DNA from: Flavobacterium psychrophilum
GTDB taxonomy: Bacteria; Bacteroidota; Bacteroidia; Flavobacteriales; Flavobacteriaceae
Direction of reading: 5' to 3'
Length of the DNA stretch: 64,000 bases
Assembly (NCBI GenBank): GCA_945872245.1
Contig: CAMBZB010000003.1
Location: forward strand, 43,064-107,063
The position numbers and the translations under genes are program-made. Of the stretch, positions 1 through 8,113 are shown in pieces (positions within the stretch are counted from its first letter, which is position 1; each line of letters starts with the position of its first letter). The notes beneath the pieces were generated by a model. That model did not search any database and had not been told where the DNA came from. It saw only the letters and a list, made by a program, of their open reading frames with translations.

Positions 1-2
1 CG

Positions 3-323
3 AGAGTTCTTACAAAAGACATCTATTTATTGACAAATTTTTTGCCTCAAGATGAAAAATTTGGATTAATTTCTCAAATTAGAAGATGCGTTATTTCAAT
101 TGCATCAAATATTGCCGAAGGAGCCGCGAAAGATTCCCAAAAAGATTTTTTAAGATATCTACAAATAAGTCTAGGTTCAAGTTTTGAATTGGAAAGCCAC
201 CTAATTCTTTGTGTAGATTTAGAATTGATAAGTAAAACCCAAATGGAAAATCATCTTGAAAACATCGAAAGAATACAAAAAAGAATTTCTTCTTTAATAA
301 AATACGTAAAGACTCAAATTTAA
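3..323 (+). CDS. Four-helix-bundle (S23 / IVP-type) protein, 5' end outside window
   Basis: The frame is open from the window edge, so the first residues are missing. The visible part reads through the family's typical stretch: a Glu-Lys-Phe-Gly-Leu-(I)-Ser-Gln-Ile-Arg-Arg segment followed by [14 protein letters not shown] and a helical C-terminus. This matches the four-helix-bundle family first described as proteins of 23S rRNA intervening sequences and related to the accessory protein Avd of diversity-generating retroelements. Members usually have about 115-125 residues, so roughly 10-20 are missing. An internal TTG at 30 is not a plausible start because the conserved first helix lies upstream. 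The precise function is unknown. It ends 35 bp before thyA and is followed by a small tandem repeat typical of intergenic cassettes. Confidence 0.8.
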   Translation, partial: RVLTKDIYLLTNFLPQDEKFGLISQIRRCVISIASNIAEGAAKDSQKDFLRYLQISLGSSFELESHLILCVDLELISKTQMENHLENIERIQKRISSLIKYVKTQI

Positions 324-330
324 CCTCAAC

Positions 331-344
331 CCAAGACCCAAGAC
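331..344 (+). repeat. Tandem 7-bp repeat CCAAGAC x2 after the four-helix-bundle gene
   Basis: CCAAGAC occurs twice head to tail, followed by a further partial copy. It lies between the stop codon of the four-helix-bundle gene and the thyA start. It looks like the 3' edge of an inserted cassette; this is an inference, since the left edge is outside the window. Confidence 0.45.
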
Positions 345-358
345 CTAAAACCCTCAAA

Positions 359-1183
359 ATGAAACAATACCTAGATTTAGTTAAACACGTTTTAGAAAGC
401 GGAAATCAAAAAGGAGATCGAACTGGAACAGGAACAAAGAGTGTGTTTGGCTACCAAATGCGATTTGATTTGGCAGAAGGTTTTCCAATGGTGACAACCA
501 AAAAATTACACCTTAAATCAATCATACACGAATTGCTTTGGTTCTTGAAAGGCGACACCAATATTAAATATCTTCAAGAAAACGGCGTAAAAATTTGGGA
601 TGCCTGGGCGGATGAAAATGGGGATTTAGGTCCTGTTTACGGACATCAATGGCGCAACTGGAATAGTGAGGAAATAGACCAAATCACTGAGCTTATCAAC
701 GAACTAAAAACCAACCCAAACAGCCGCAGAATGTTGGTTTCGGCTTGGAATCCAAGTGTCTTACCGGATAATTCCAAGTCGTTTTCGGAAAATGTGTCCA
801 ACAACAAAGCCGCTTTACCGCCTTGTCACGCTTTCTTCCAATTCTATGTTTCCGACGGAAAATTGTCTTGCCAATTGTACCAGCGAAGTGCCGATATTTT
901 TCTTGGCGTTCCTTTTAATATTGCTTCCTATGCCCTATTTACCATGATGATTGCTCAAGTCTGCGAGTTGGGAGTAGGCGAATTCATTCATACGTTTGGT
1001 GATGCGCACATTTACAACAACCATTTTGAGCAAATGGAACTACAATTGTCACGAGAACCAAAACCATTGCCAAAAATGATTTTGAATCCAGCCATAAAAA
1101 ACATCTTTGATTTTACTTTTGAAGATTTCACCCTCGAAGGATACGAACCACACGCCTTAATCAAAGGGAGTGTTGCGGTTTGA
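359..1183 (+). CDS. thyA: Thymidylate synthase
   Basis: Converts dUMP to dTMP with 5,10-methylenetetrahydrofolate, giving dihydrofolate; cytoplasmic homodimer. The 274 residues are close to the 264 of E. coli ThyA. Seen in the sequence: phosphate-binding Arg in the N-terminal GDRTGTGT segment, WDAWADE near residue 80, the Arg pair [12 protein letters not shown], catalytic Cys156 in [30 protein letters not shown], and the C-terminal GYEPH segment. A short insertion (about residues 139-150) precedes the catalytic loop and accounts for the extra length. The ATG at 359 fits the family N-terminus. folA, which regenerates tetrahydrofolate from the product, lies 1.5 kb downstream on the same strand. 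Confidence 0.97.
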   Translation: MKQYLDLVKHVLESGNQKGDRTGTGTKSVFGYQMRFDLAEGFPMVTTKKLHLKSIIHELLWFLKGDTNIKYLQENGVKIWDAWADENGDLGPVYGHQWRNWNSEEIDQITELINELKTNPNSRRMLVSAWNPSVLPDNSKSFSENVSNNKAALPPCHAFFQFYVSDGKLSCQLYQRSADIFLGVPFNIASYALFTMMIAQVCELGVGEFIHTFGDAHIYNNHFEQMELQLSREPKPLPKMILNPAIKNIFDFTFEDFTLEGYEPHALIKGSVAV

Positions 1184-1276
1184 TTTTAGACTTGCCAACC
1201 ACTATACCTCACTTTCATTATAACATAGCGTTCTTCTGAAAATAAAAATTCAATTATTTACACATAAAATAAAAGT

Positions 1277-1702
1277 ATGCCAACACCTGCTTTAGAATGT
1301 TTGTATTGTCAAAACAACGAAACATTACATCGCTTAATGATCAAAATCTGTGATTTAGAAGTATCCAAACTGTTCTTGTTCAAAGAGCAATCTCATTGGG
1401 GTCGCTGCAATGTGGTCTATAAAGACCATGCGGTGGAGTTTCACGAATTAAGTGACGAACAACGAAATGCCTTCATGCGCGATGTGGCAAAAACTGCCAA
1501 AGCGATTGCAGCAGCCTTTAACCCCGATAAAATTAACTACGGCGCTTATGCTGATACCATATCGCATTTACACATGCATGTGGTGCCTAAATACAAAGAC
1601 GGTTATGGTTTTGGAGGTGTTTTTGAAATGAACCCACAAAGAATCACGCTTTCTGATTCAGAATACGCTGCGACAATAGAAAAAATAAAAGTGGGATTAT
1701 AG
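1277..1702 (+). CDS. HIT (histidine triad) family hydrolase
   Basis: A small cytoplasmic nucleotide hydrolase or transferase of the histidine triad superfamily; the substrate cannot be told from sequence. The triad HLHMHVV is at residues 97-103, followed by a Pro-Lys, and 141 residues is the normal single-domain length. The N-terminus carries a Cys-x-x-Cys pair (Cys8, Cys11). Such pairs bind zinc in some HIT proteins, but the second half of a zinc site is not obvious here. It stands alone between thyA and a shared terminator. Confidence 0.9.
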   Translation: MPTPALECLYCQNNETLHRLMIKICDLEVSKLFLFKEQSHWGRCNVVYKDHAVEFHELSDEQRNAFMRDVAKTAKAIAAAFNPDKINYGAYADTISHLHMHVVPKYKDGYGFGGVFEMNPQRITLSDSEYAATIEKIKVGL

Positions 1703-1767
1703 CAATAATAAAGCACTTTTTGTTGCCAATGCGCGCAACCTATTACCATCCTGGTATCATAAAAACA

Positions 1768-1795
1768 AAAAATCCGCTTTGCAGCGGATTTTTCA
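1768..1795. terminator. Bidirectional intrinsic terminator
   Basis: The inverted repeat AATCCGC / GCGGATT encloses a short loop and is flanked by an A-run on the left and a T-run on the right, so it can act on both strands. It sits between the convergent HIT gene and the glycogen-binding-domain gene. Confidence 0.85.
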
Positions 1796-1802
1796 CTTAT
1801 GA

Positions 1803-2099
1803 TTAAACGTATAAAACACCATTTTCAGTCCCAGCAAAATCATTCCATTTGAACGAATCGGCTTCGCTTTCGTTCACGTAAGCACCATCAATTACGTATT
1901 TAAATTCGTAAGAAGCATCTTTTGGTATATCAAAAGCCCCTTTAAAACTTCCATTTTTTAATTTGGATAATTCTCCTTCTTTCTGATTCCAATTGTTGAA
2001 ATCTCCCACAACTGAAGCGGTAACTGCCTCTTTTGCTTCTACTGAAAATGTAACTTTACAAACTGGTTTTGTTTTAACAAATTGTTTTTTTACAGACAT
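1803..2099 (-). CDS. Glycogen/carbohydrate-recognition domain (isoamylase N-terminal/AMPK-beta-like) protein
   Basis: A protein of 98 residues made almost entirely of one early-set (isoamylase N / CBM48-AMPK-beta-like) domain. The signature is VVGDFNNWNQKEGELSKL followed by YEFKYVIDG and a C-terminal GxxNGV strand. Such stand-alone domains are common in Flavobacteria and are thought to bind glycogen or starch; no catalytic domain is attached. The frame extends 19 codons upstream, but MSVKKQFVKTKP at 2099 is chosen because the upstream part has no domain character. No signal peptide, so cytoplasmic. Confidence 0.8.
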   Translation of the reverse strand: MSVKKQFVKTKPVCKVTFSVEAKEAVTASVVGDFNNWNQKEGELSKLKNGSFKGAFDIPKDASYEFKYVIDGAYVNESEADSFKWNDFAGTENGVLYV

Positions 2100-2338
2100 A
2101 ACTATTTCATTTTTAGAATTATGTGACAAAGGTAGCCTAGATATTTTATATTTCAACCTCTAATATGAAGTTTTAGGAGTACGGCAAAATCTTTCTTAAT
2201 TTTTGGTTCTATTCCTAATAATAATTGGCTATTATTTTTATATTCTAAAACAGAAAACGTTTTCTGGTTAAATAATGACAGATTAAAAATAGTGCTTTTT
2301 CAAAATAAATTTTACCTTTATAAACAAAATTTGGGCAA

Positions 2339-2680
2339 ATGGAAAATGAACAACACGAACGTTACGAATATGCCAGAAAAAGAATAAACCAAAAAAAAAG
2401 ACTCTATTTTCATTTTGTATTGTTCTTGTTGGGAAGTATCTTTTTATTCATTGCCAACTATTTTTTGGTTTTTGGCTTTACTTCAAATTGGGCTAAATGG
2501 GGAATCACACTCTGGTTGTTCCTGTTTATCCTCCATTTCATAAAAGTGTACATTACTGACCGCTTTATGAATAAAGATTGGGAAAGGGAGCAAATAGAGA
2601 GACTAATGGCTTTACAACAGAAAAAAATAGACCAATTGCAAACGAAGACAAATAACGAAACCCCATCCAATCCCCAATAG
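2339..2680 (+). CDS. 2TM domain-containing membrane protein
   Basis: 113 residues: a charged N-terminus (EQHERYEYARKRINQKKR), two hydrophobic segments (about 23-46 and 53-70) joined by a short loop, then a charged tail. This layout, with the YEYARKRI lead-in and the second helix running into an ITDRFMNKDWE-like stretch, is that of the Bacteroidota 2TM family, whose domain also occurs in LytTR-type histidine kinases. Function unknown. It ends 3 bp before folA, so the two are probably co-transcribed. Confidence 0.8.
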   Translation: MENEQHERYEYARKRINQKKRLYFHFVLFLLGSIFLFIANYFLVFGFTSNWAKWGITLWLFLFILHFIKVYITDRFMNKDWEREQIERLMALQQKKIDQLQTKTNNETPSNPQ

Positions 2681-2683
2681 AAT

Positions 2684-3169
2684 ATGGTTATTATGATCGC
2701 GGCTGTAGCCGAAAATAATGCGCTAGGAAAAAACAATGATTTACTCTGGCATTTACCCAATGATTTCAAGCGTTTCAAGGAAATTACCTCAGGTCACCAT
2801 ATCATCATGGGAAGAAAAACCTTTGAAAGCTTCCCAAAACCTTTGCCTAATAGGACTCACGTAATTATTACACGACAAAATGATTTCGAGCACGAAGGAT
2901 GTATTGTGGTTCAAAACATAGAAAAAGCCCTCTCCGTTTGTCCAGTTAATGAAAATCTGTACATTATAGGGGGTGGCGAAATTTACCAACAATCTATTTC
3001 TTTTGCTGACCAGCTTGACATCACACGGGTGCATCATTCTTTTGATGCAGATGTCTATTTCCCAGAAATAGATCCTGAAATTTGGGAGTTAACTTCCGAG
3101 ACGTTTCATCAAAAAGACGAAAGACATCTTTTTGATTATACTTTTCAAACATTTGTACGGAAAAAATAA
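2684..3169 (+). CDS. folA: Dihydrofolate reductase
   Basis: Reduces dihydrofolate to tetrahydrofolate with NADPH, closing the cycle driven by ThyA. 161 residues, the usual bacterial length. Seen: the N-terminal IAAVAENNALG (Met20-loop region), LLWHLPNDFKRFK with the substrate-binding acidic residue Asp27, the NADPH-binding MGRKTFESFP and IGGGEIY segments, and the C-terminal YTFQTFVRK strand. Start ATG at 2684; an alternative Met at residue 4 would still keep the first strand. Immediately downstream of the 2TM gene. Confidence 0.96.
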   Translation: MVIMIAAVAENNALGKNNDLLWHLPNDFKRFKEITSGHHIIMGRKTFESFPKPLPNRTHVIITRQNDFEHEGCIVVQNIEKALSVCPVNENLYIIGGGEIYQQSISFADQLDITRVHHSFDADVYFPEIDPEIWELTSETFHQKDERHLFDYTFQTFVRKK

Positions 3170-3192
3170 AGTCAATATCCAAAAATCTGGGC

Positions 3193-3200
3193 TACCTTTG
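3193..3200 (+). promoter_or_regulatory. Bacteroidota -7 element TACCTTTG upstream of ubiE
   Basis: TACCTTTG matches the TAnnTTTG -7 consensus of Bacteroidota promoters and lies 17 bp before the ubiE start. No good TTG -33 box is visible at the expected distance, so confidence is moderate. Confidence 0.45.
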
Positions 3201-3217
3201 CCTTAAATTTCAGAAAA

Positions 3218-3949
3218 ATGTCGGAAAACATAACGCCTTACAAAAATTCAACCTTAAGCAAGAAAGAACAAATAGCACAAATGTTTGATACCATCTCCGA
3301 AAATTATGACCGTCTTAACCGGGTCATTTCCTTTGGAATAGATGTGAAATGGCGGAAAAAAGTGTTGCAAATTGTCACCCGATCAAACCCCAAAACCATT
3401 CTGGACATCGCCACAGGAACGGGCGACTTGGCCATTTTGATGGCACAAACTAAGGCCCCTAAAATAATTGGCTTAGACATTTCGGCAGGAATGCTTGAAG
3501 TGGGAAGAAAAAAAATTCAATACAAAAACTTGTCCAACACCATAGAAATGGTTTTGGCTGATTCAGAAGAAATGCCGTTTGAGGACAGTTATTTCGACGC
3601 AATTACGGTGGCATTTGGCGTTAGAAATTTCGAAAATCTAGAAAAAGGATTGGCTGAAATTTTAAGGGTATTAAAACCAAACGGGGTATTTGTCATCCTT
3701 GAAACCTCGGTGCCAGACAAAAACCCCTACAAGCAGGGCTATACTTTTTACAGCAAAAACATACTGCCTATTATAGGAAAATTATTCTCTAAGGACAACG
3801 TTGCCTATGGCTATCTTTCAGAATCAGCAGCCGCTTTTCCTTATGGCGAAGCTTTGAACAATATTTTGAGAAAAATTGGGTTTATAGAGGTTAAGGCTAT
3901 GCCGCAAACATTCGGGGTTGCCACTATTTATTCGGCGACCAAAAAATAG
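3218..3949 (+). CDS. ubiE: Demethylmenaquinone methyltransferase
   Basis: SAM-dependent C-methyltransferase making menaquinone from demethylmenaquinone, the last step of the respiratory quinone pathway (also called MenG where only menaquinone is made). 243 residues. Seen: FDTISENYDRLNRVISFGID and WRKK at the N-terminus, the SAM-binding ILDIATGTGDLAI, the Asp in IIGLDISAGML, VLADSEEMPF, and ITVAFGVRNF. All are class I methyltransferase / UbiE-family signatures. It is followed 23 bp later by porT, an arrangement I know from other Flavobacteria. Confidence 0.95.
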   Translation: MSENITPYKNSTLSKKEQIAQMFDTISENYDRLNRVISFGIDVKWRKKVLQIVTRSNPKTILDIATGTGDLAILMAQTKAPKIIGLDISAGMLEVGRKKIQYKNLSNTIEMVLADSEEMPFEDSYFDAITVAFGVRNFENLEKGLAEILRVLKPNGVFVILETSVPDKNPYKQGYTFYSKNILPIIGKLFSKDNVAYGYLSESAAAFPYGEALNNILRKIGFIEVKAMPQTFGVATIYSATKK

Positions 3950-3972
3950 TATTGAAAATAGTTCGCTTACCT

Positions 3973-4695
3973 ATGAAAAAAATAGTTGTCTTTCTTATAT
4001 TAACCCTAACTATAAAAATACACGCTCAGTTTGCCAAAAGCATGTTTAGCAAGGACCCTATTATCAATCTAGAAAATTTTCAAAAACAAAGGGTTTATTT
4101 TGGGTTTTACTTGGGATTTAATTCCTATGATTTCAAAATGGATTACAAAACAGTTGGTGAAGATATTCTCATAAAAAAAAGCACTGGATTCAATGTAGGA
4201 CTTGTAGCCGATTTAAAGCTTCAAGAATACGTGAGTTTGCGATTTGAACCCGGACTTTACTACACAAAAAGGGATTTGCAATATCCTGAAAGTTATTTTT
4301 CAGCAACAACACCAACATCTTCAGACAAACTAAGGGAAGTAAACAGCACCTATCTCCATTTCCCTTTATTACTGAAATTTTTGGCCCTTAGAACGGGAAA
4401 TGTTCGGCCCTATATTTTAGGTGGTGTATCGACTACTCTAAATTTATCGAGTAATTCAAAATCAAAAGACGACAATCTACAACAACGCTTTAGGGTAAAG
4501 CCCTGGACTCAAAATTATGAGTTGGGTCTTGGCATCGATTTCTTTTCGGAATATTTTATTTTCTCGCCTTCCATCAGGGGCGTTTTCGGGCTTAACGACG
4601 AATTAATTCGCGATTATGATGACTTAAGTCCTTGGACAGGGAATATAGAATCAATGAAAACTAGAGCTGTTTTCATCAATTTTACTTTTCACTAA
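3973..4695 (+). CDS. porT: Type IX secretion outer-membrane protein PorT
   Basis: A PorT-like component of the type IX secretion system that exports CTD-bearing proteins across the outer membrane. ATG at 3973 gives a clean signal peptide (MKKIVVFLILTLTIKIHAQ); an in-frame TTG at 3952 would add seven charged residues and is rejected. The 240 residues alternate in beta-barrel fashion and contain GFYLGFNSYDFKMDY, SLRFEPGLYYTKRDL and LHFPLLLKF-like strands. The position directly after ubiE supports the call, since the pair is conserved in Flavobacteria. A type IX cargo protein is encoded at 55-59 kb. Confidence 0.88.
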   Translation: MKKIVVFLILTLTIKIHAQFAKSMFSKDPIINLENFQKQRVYFGFYLGFNSYDFKMDYKTVGEDILIKKSTGFNVGLVADLKLQEYVSLRFEPGLYYTKRDLQYPESYFSATTPTSSDKLREVNSTYLHFPLLLKFLALRTGNVRPYILGGVSTTLNLSSNSKSKDDNLQQRFRVKPWTQNYELGLGIDFFSEYFIFSPSIRGVFGLNDELIRDYDDLSPWTGNIESMKTRAVFINFTFH

Positions 4696-4702
4696 AAAAC
4701 AA

Positions 4703-4737
4703 TGTTCCGTTTTGTCTCAGCTTAGAAAATCGGAACA
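4703..4737. terminator. Stem-loop between convergent porT and RNA methyltransferase genes
   Basis: TGTTCCG pairs with CGGAACA, with TTTT/AAAA extending the stem inward, between two genes that converge. There is no long T-run, so it is a weak terminator candidate. Confidence 0.5.
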
Positions 4738-4749
4738 CCCACCCTGACA

Positions 4750-5475
4750 CTAACTTCTTCGGAACTCACTAAGAACAATTGCGGTGGCGGTAGCAACATT
4801 TAAACTTTCCGTTTTTTGAAGGGAACCGAATCGAGGAATGGTCAACCTATTTTTGATTAATTTTTCAAGTTCTGGAGAAATTCCGTTAGCTTCATTGCCC
4901 ATAACAATAATGCCTTCTTGAGGCAAATCCGTTTTATAAATAATATTCCCCTGCATAAAAGTGCCAAAAACGGGTAATTGAGTTTGGCCAATAAAATTTT
5001 CCAAATCAATATAATTTACATTCACCCTGGCAATGGAACCCATTGTGGCCTGAACTACCTTTGGATTGTAAATATCGACAGCATCCTTGGAGCATACTAT
5101 TTGATCAATCCCAAACCAGTCGCACAATCGCAAAATGGTTCCTAAATTTCCTGGATCACGGATGGAATCAAGAGCGAGAATTAATCCCGATTCGATTATT
5201 TTTTTATCGGCTTGAATTCTAAAAACTCCCAAACAAGAATTTTGCGTTGCTAAAGCGCTAATTTTTTTTAATTCATTTGCTGAAATTATTGTTTTTTTGT
5301 CCTGCGAAACTTCCTCAAAATCGTTTTGGGTGGTATACAAATGAACCAATTCAAAATTTGATTCTACCAATTCTTGAATTACCTTTATGCCTTCGGCAAA
5401 AAACAATTGATTGACAAATCGCTGTTTTTTTTGCTGTAAACTCGTTATAAGTTTTATTTGGTTTTTACTAAGCAT
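4750..5475 (-). CDS. TrmH/SpoU-family RNA 2'-O-methyltransferase
   Basis: A SPOUT-class enzyme that methylates a ribose 2'-OH in rRNA or tRNA; the target site is not predictable. Starting at MLSKNQIKLITSLQQKK (ATG at 5475) gives 241 residues: an N-terminal L30e-like substrate-binding part with FFAEGIKVIQEL, then the knotted SPOUT domain with motif 1 LDSIRDPGNLGTILRLCDWF, motif 2 IVMGNEANGIS and motif 3 IPRFG...TESLNVATATAI. The longer upstream frame runs into the divergent tamL gene and is rejected. It shares its upstream region with tamL. Confidence 0.92.
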   Translation of the reverse strand: MLSKNQIKLITSLQQKKQRFVNQLFFAEGIKVIQELVESNFELVHLYTTQNDFEEVSQDKKTIISANELKKISALATQNSCLGVFRIQADKKIIESGLILALDSIRDPGNLGTILRLCDWFGIDQIVCSKDAVDIYNPKVVQATMGSIARVNVNYIDLENFIGQTQLPVFGTFMQGNIIYKTDLPQEGIIVMGNEANGISPELEKLIKNRLTIPRFGSLQKTESLNVATATAIVLSEFRRS

Positions 5476-5492
5476 AAAATAATGTACTTTTG
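5458..5492 (+). promoter_or_regulatory. Putative promoter of tamL
   Basis: TTG at 5458-5460 and TACTTTTG at 5485-5492 resemble the Bacteroidota -33/-7 pair. The 24-nt spacer is longer than the usual 19 or so. It lies just upstream of the TTG start of tamL and overlaps the start of the divergent methyltransferase gene. Confidence 0.45.
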
Positions 5493-5512
5493 AATTAAAT
5501 ATTTTCGAACAC

Positions 5513-8065
5513 TTGAAAAAGATTAGCACAAAAATAGCAGCATTTATTCTAATTGCAACTATAATCGCGGCATGTAATACCGTGAAACGAGTTCCAAACG
5601 GCAAATACCTCCTGACTAAAAATAAAATTTTGATAAATGGCAAAGCCAGTAAAGATGAAAATGTCGTTAATCAACTCTATCAAAAACCAAATAGCAGCAT
5701 ACTTGGCAATCATTTGCGGTTGAATTTATTTAACCTTGCCAATCCAAATCCAGACTCTACTTACCAAGCCAAGTTTGCCAATAATCCCAGAAAATACAAA
5801 CGAAAATCAAAATGGCTTTCCGCAAAACAAGTGGATCGACTTGGGAAATCTTTTTGGTATCACGGCATTCATGATTTCTTGAAAAAAACTGGTGAACCAC
5901 CAGTTATCATTGATACCGCAAAAACAAATAAATCAATACTTAGACTGAAATACTATTATTTTAACGATGGCTTTTTTAATGTAAAAGCATCTTATAAATC
6001 AGACACTTTAAAAGCTAAAAAAGCTAAAATAAAATATACCGTAACTACGGGAAAGCCCTATTTTTTAGATTCTTTGAAAACAACCATCCAGACGCCGGTT
6101 TTAGACTCGATGTTTCAGGCAACAAAATCAAACTGTCTTCTAAAATCTGGCAAACAATACAATACCACCTATTTTGATACGGAAAAAAATAGGATTTCAG
6201 ACTATTTTAGAAACAATGGTGTGTATCATTTTCAGCCTAATAATGTGACTTTTGACATCGATACCATTAGCAAAGAGAATAAGGCGAGCGTGAATTTGAT
6301 GATAAACGATTATTCCTATCAAGAAAACGATTCCACTAAAACCGAACCTTTCAAAATATACAAGATAAGCGATGTGCATATTTACACCGATTACTCGCCC
6401 ACCAATACCAACACAATCTCCGATAGCACTCTCTACAACAACTTTCATTTGTACAGCAACAACAAATTGAAGTACAAACCACGCGCTATAACCGACGCTG
6501 TTTTTATTACAAAAGGAGGTTTATTTGCCGACAACAAAACTGTTTTAAGCTCTCGATATTTAAACAACCTTAAAATTTTCAATTATCCAGCCATTCAATA
6601 TGAGATGGATAAAAGAGATACGACTGCACATTCTTTGATTGCAAAAATATATCTGACCCCTCGCAAAAAATTTAGTTTTGGAAGCTCATTCGATTTGACC
6701 CATTCGAACATTCAAGACATTGGTATTGGAGGGTCAACCTCACTGTCTATGAGAAATATTTTTAATGGCGCCGAAACATTGGAAATTGCAGCACGCGGAA
6801 CTATTGGTTCCTCCAAAGATTTGGCAAATCCAAAAAATAATTTCTTTAATGTCTCAGAATATGGAATTGATTTGAAAGTAAATTTTCCTAGGATTTTTAT
6901 GCCTTTCCCCACGGAAAGAATCATTCCCAAAAGTATGATTCCTTCAACTCTAATCGCCGCGGGATTATCAACCCAAAAAAATGTTGGTTTGGATAAAGAA
7001 AACTTTACCGGCTCTTTGTCTTATATTTGGACCCCTAAAAAAAATAACACAGCTCATCTTGATCTTTTTAACGCTCAATTTGTACGGAACCTTAATCCTA
7101 AAAATTATTTTAATGTTTATGGCACTTCCTATAATGCCTTGAATGAAATTGGGAAAGTCTACAATTTAAACACCTCGTATTTTGACACAAATGGGAATTT
7201 GAAAATTGAGGAAGGAACTGCTGGATTTACCAATGCTGTATTATCAGGAAATACGAGCCTAACACCCGCGGATAAAAACTATGAAACCATAAAAAGCAAT
7301 GAAGAACGAAGAGTCCGACTTACAGAAAATGATTTTATTCTCGCCACCAGTTATACCTTCACAAAAACCACCAAAACCGATTTTCAAGACAATGCATTTT
7401 ATCTTTTTAAAACAAAAATAGAATCAGCAGGCTCGCTTTTGTCCTTGATTGCAAATACGTCAAATATGAAGAAAAAACAAGATGGAAAATATGAAATTTT
7501 CAATTTAGAATATTCGGAATATATAAAAACAGAATTTGATTATATCAAACACTGGGATCTATCCAAGGAAAAAGTGTTTGCCGTTAGAACCTTTTTTGGA
7601 ATTGCGATACCTTTTGGAAATTCAAACAACATTCCTTTTTCAAGGAGTTATTTTTCTGGAGGTTCAAACGATAATAGAGCTTGGCAACCCTATAGTTTGG
7701 GTCCGGGAAGCAGTGGTGCGGTAAATGATTTCAATGAAGCCAATATGAAAATTGCTTGCAGCGGAGAATTTAGATTTAAAATACTGGGCCCTCTAAAAGG
7801 GGCGCTATTTGCAGATGCCGGCAATATATGGAATGTCCTAGATAATGTGGTTGACGAAAAATCAACTTTTAAAAATCTGAAAGACATAAAAGAAATAGCA
7901 TTGGGTTCAGGATTCGGATTGCGGTATGATTTAAGCTTCTTTGTTGTTCGATTTGATTTTGGATTTAAGACCTATAATCCAGCGAGTGAAATTGGTAGAC
8001 GATGGTTTAAAGACTATAATTTTGCTCATTCGGTTTTAAATTTCGGAATAAATTATCCTTTCTAA
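5513..8065 (+). CDS. tamL: TamL-type Omp85 lipoprotein (BamA/TamA family outer-membrane protein)
   Basis: An 850-residue Omp85 protein: an N-terminal lipoprotein signal (about residues 1-21, lipobox Ile-Ala-Ala-Cys), POTRA-like repeats up to about residue 370, and a C-terminal 16-strand barrel domain with SRSYFSGGSNDNRAW and a final strand ending in a Phe (VLNFGINYPF). The lipid-anchored TamA homologue of Bacteroidota is called TamL and is thought to help insert proteins into, or maintain, the outer membrane. The start is a TTG at 5513; it is required because only this start keeps the signal and lipobox. Divergent from the RNA methyltransferase gene. Confidence 0.88.
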   Translation: MKKISTKIAAFILIATIIAACNTVKRVPNGKYLLTKNKILINGKASKDENVVNQLYQKPNSSILGNHLRLNLFNLANPNPDSTYQAKFANNPRKYKRKSKWLSAKQVDRLGKSFWYHGIHDFLKKTGEPPVIIDTAKTNKSILRLKYYYFNDGFFNVKASYKSDTLKAKKAKIKYTVTTGKPYFLDSLKTTIQTPVLDSMFQATKSNCLLKSGKQYNTTYFDTEKNRISDYFRNNGVYHFQPNNVTFDIDTISKENKASVNLMINDYSYQENDSTKTEPFKIYKISDVHIYTDYSPTNTNTISDSTLYNNFHLYSNNKLKYKPRAITDAVFITKGGLFADNKTVLSSRYLNNLKIFNYPAIQYEMDKRDTTAHSLIAKIYLTPRKKFSFGSSFDLTHSNIQDIGIGGSTSLSMRNIFNGAETLEIAARGTIGSSKDLANPKNNFFNVSEYGIDLKVNFPRIFMPFPTERIIPKSMIPSTLIAAGLSTQKNVGLDKENFTGSLSYIWTPKKNNTAHLDLFNAQFVRNLNPKNYFNVYGTSYNALNEIGKVYNLNTSYFDTNGNLKIEEGTAGFTNAVLSGNTSLTPADKNYETIKSNEERRVRLTENDFILATSYTFTKTTKTDFQDNAFYLFKTKIESAGSLLSLIANTSNMKKKQDGKYEIFNLEYSEYIKTEFDYIKHWDLSKEKVFAVRTFFGIAIPFGNSNNIPFSRSYFSGGSNDNRAWQPYSLGPGSSGAVNDFNEANMKIACSGEFRFKILGPLKGALFADAGNIWNVLDNVVDEKSTFKNLKDIKEIALGSGFGLRYDLSFFVVRFDFGFKTYNPASEIGRRWFKDYNFAHSVLNFGINYPF

Positions 8066-8080
8066 TTCGCAATTAATTCC

Positions 8081-8088
8081 TATTTTTG
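8081..8088 (+). promoter_or_regulatory. Bacteroidota -7 element TATTTTTG upstream of fbaA
   Basis: TATTTTTG followed by CACA lies 26 bp before the fbaA start, matching TAnnTTTG. A -33 TTG is not clear. It suggests fbaA has its own promoter. Confidence 0.45.
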
Positions 8089-8113
8089 CACAAAAAAACT
8101 AAAAAAAATTATT

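Noticed and set aside
3952..3972. TTG start for porT at 3952
   Set aside because: The ATG at 3973 gives a standard signal peptide; the earlier start adds charged residues in front of it.
5476..5643. Upstream extension of the RNA methyltransferase into tamL
   Set aside because: The extension has no SPOUT character and would overlap the divergent tamL signal peptide region.
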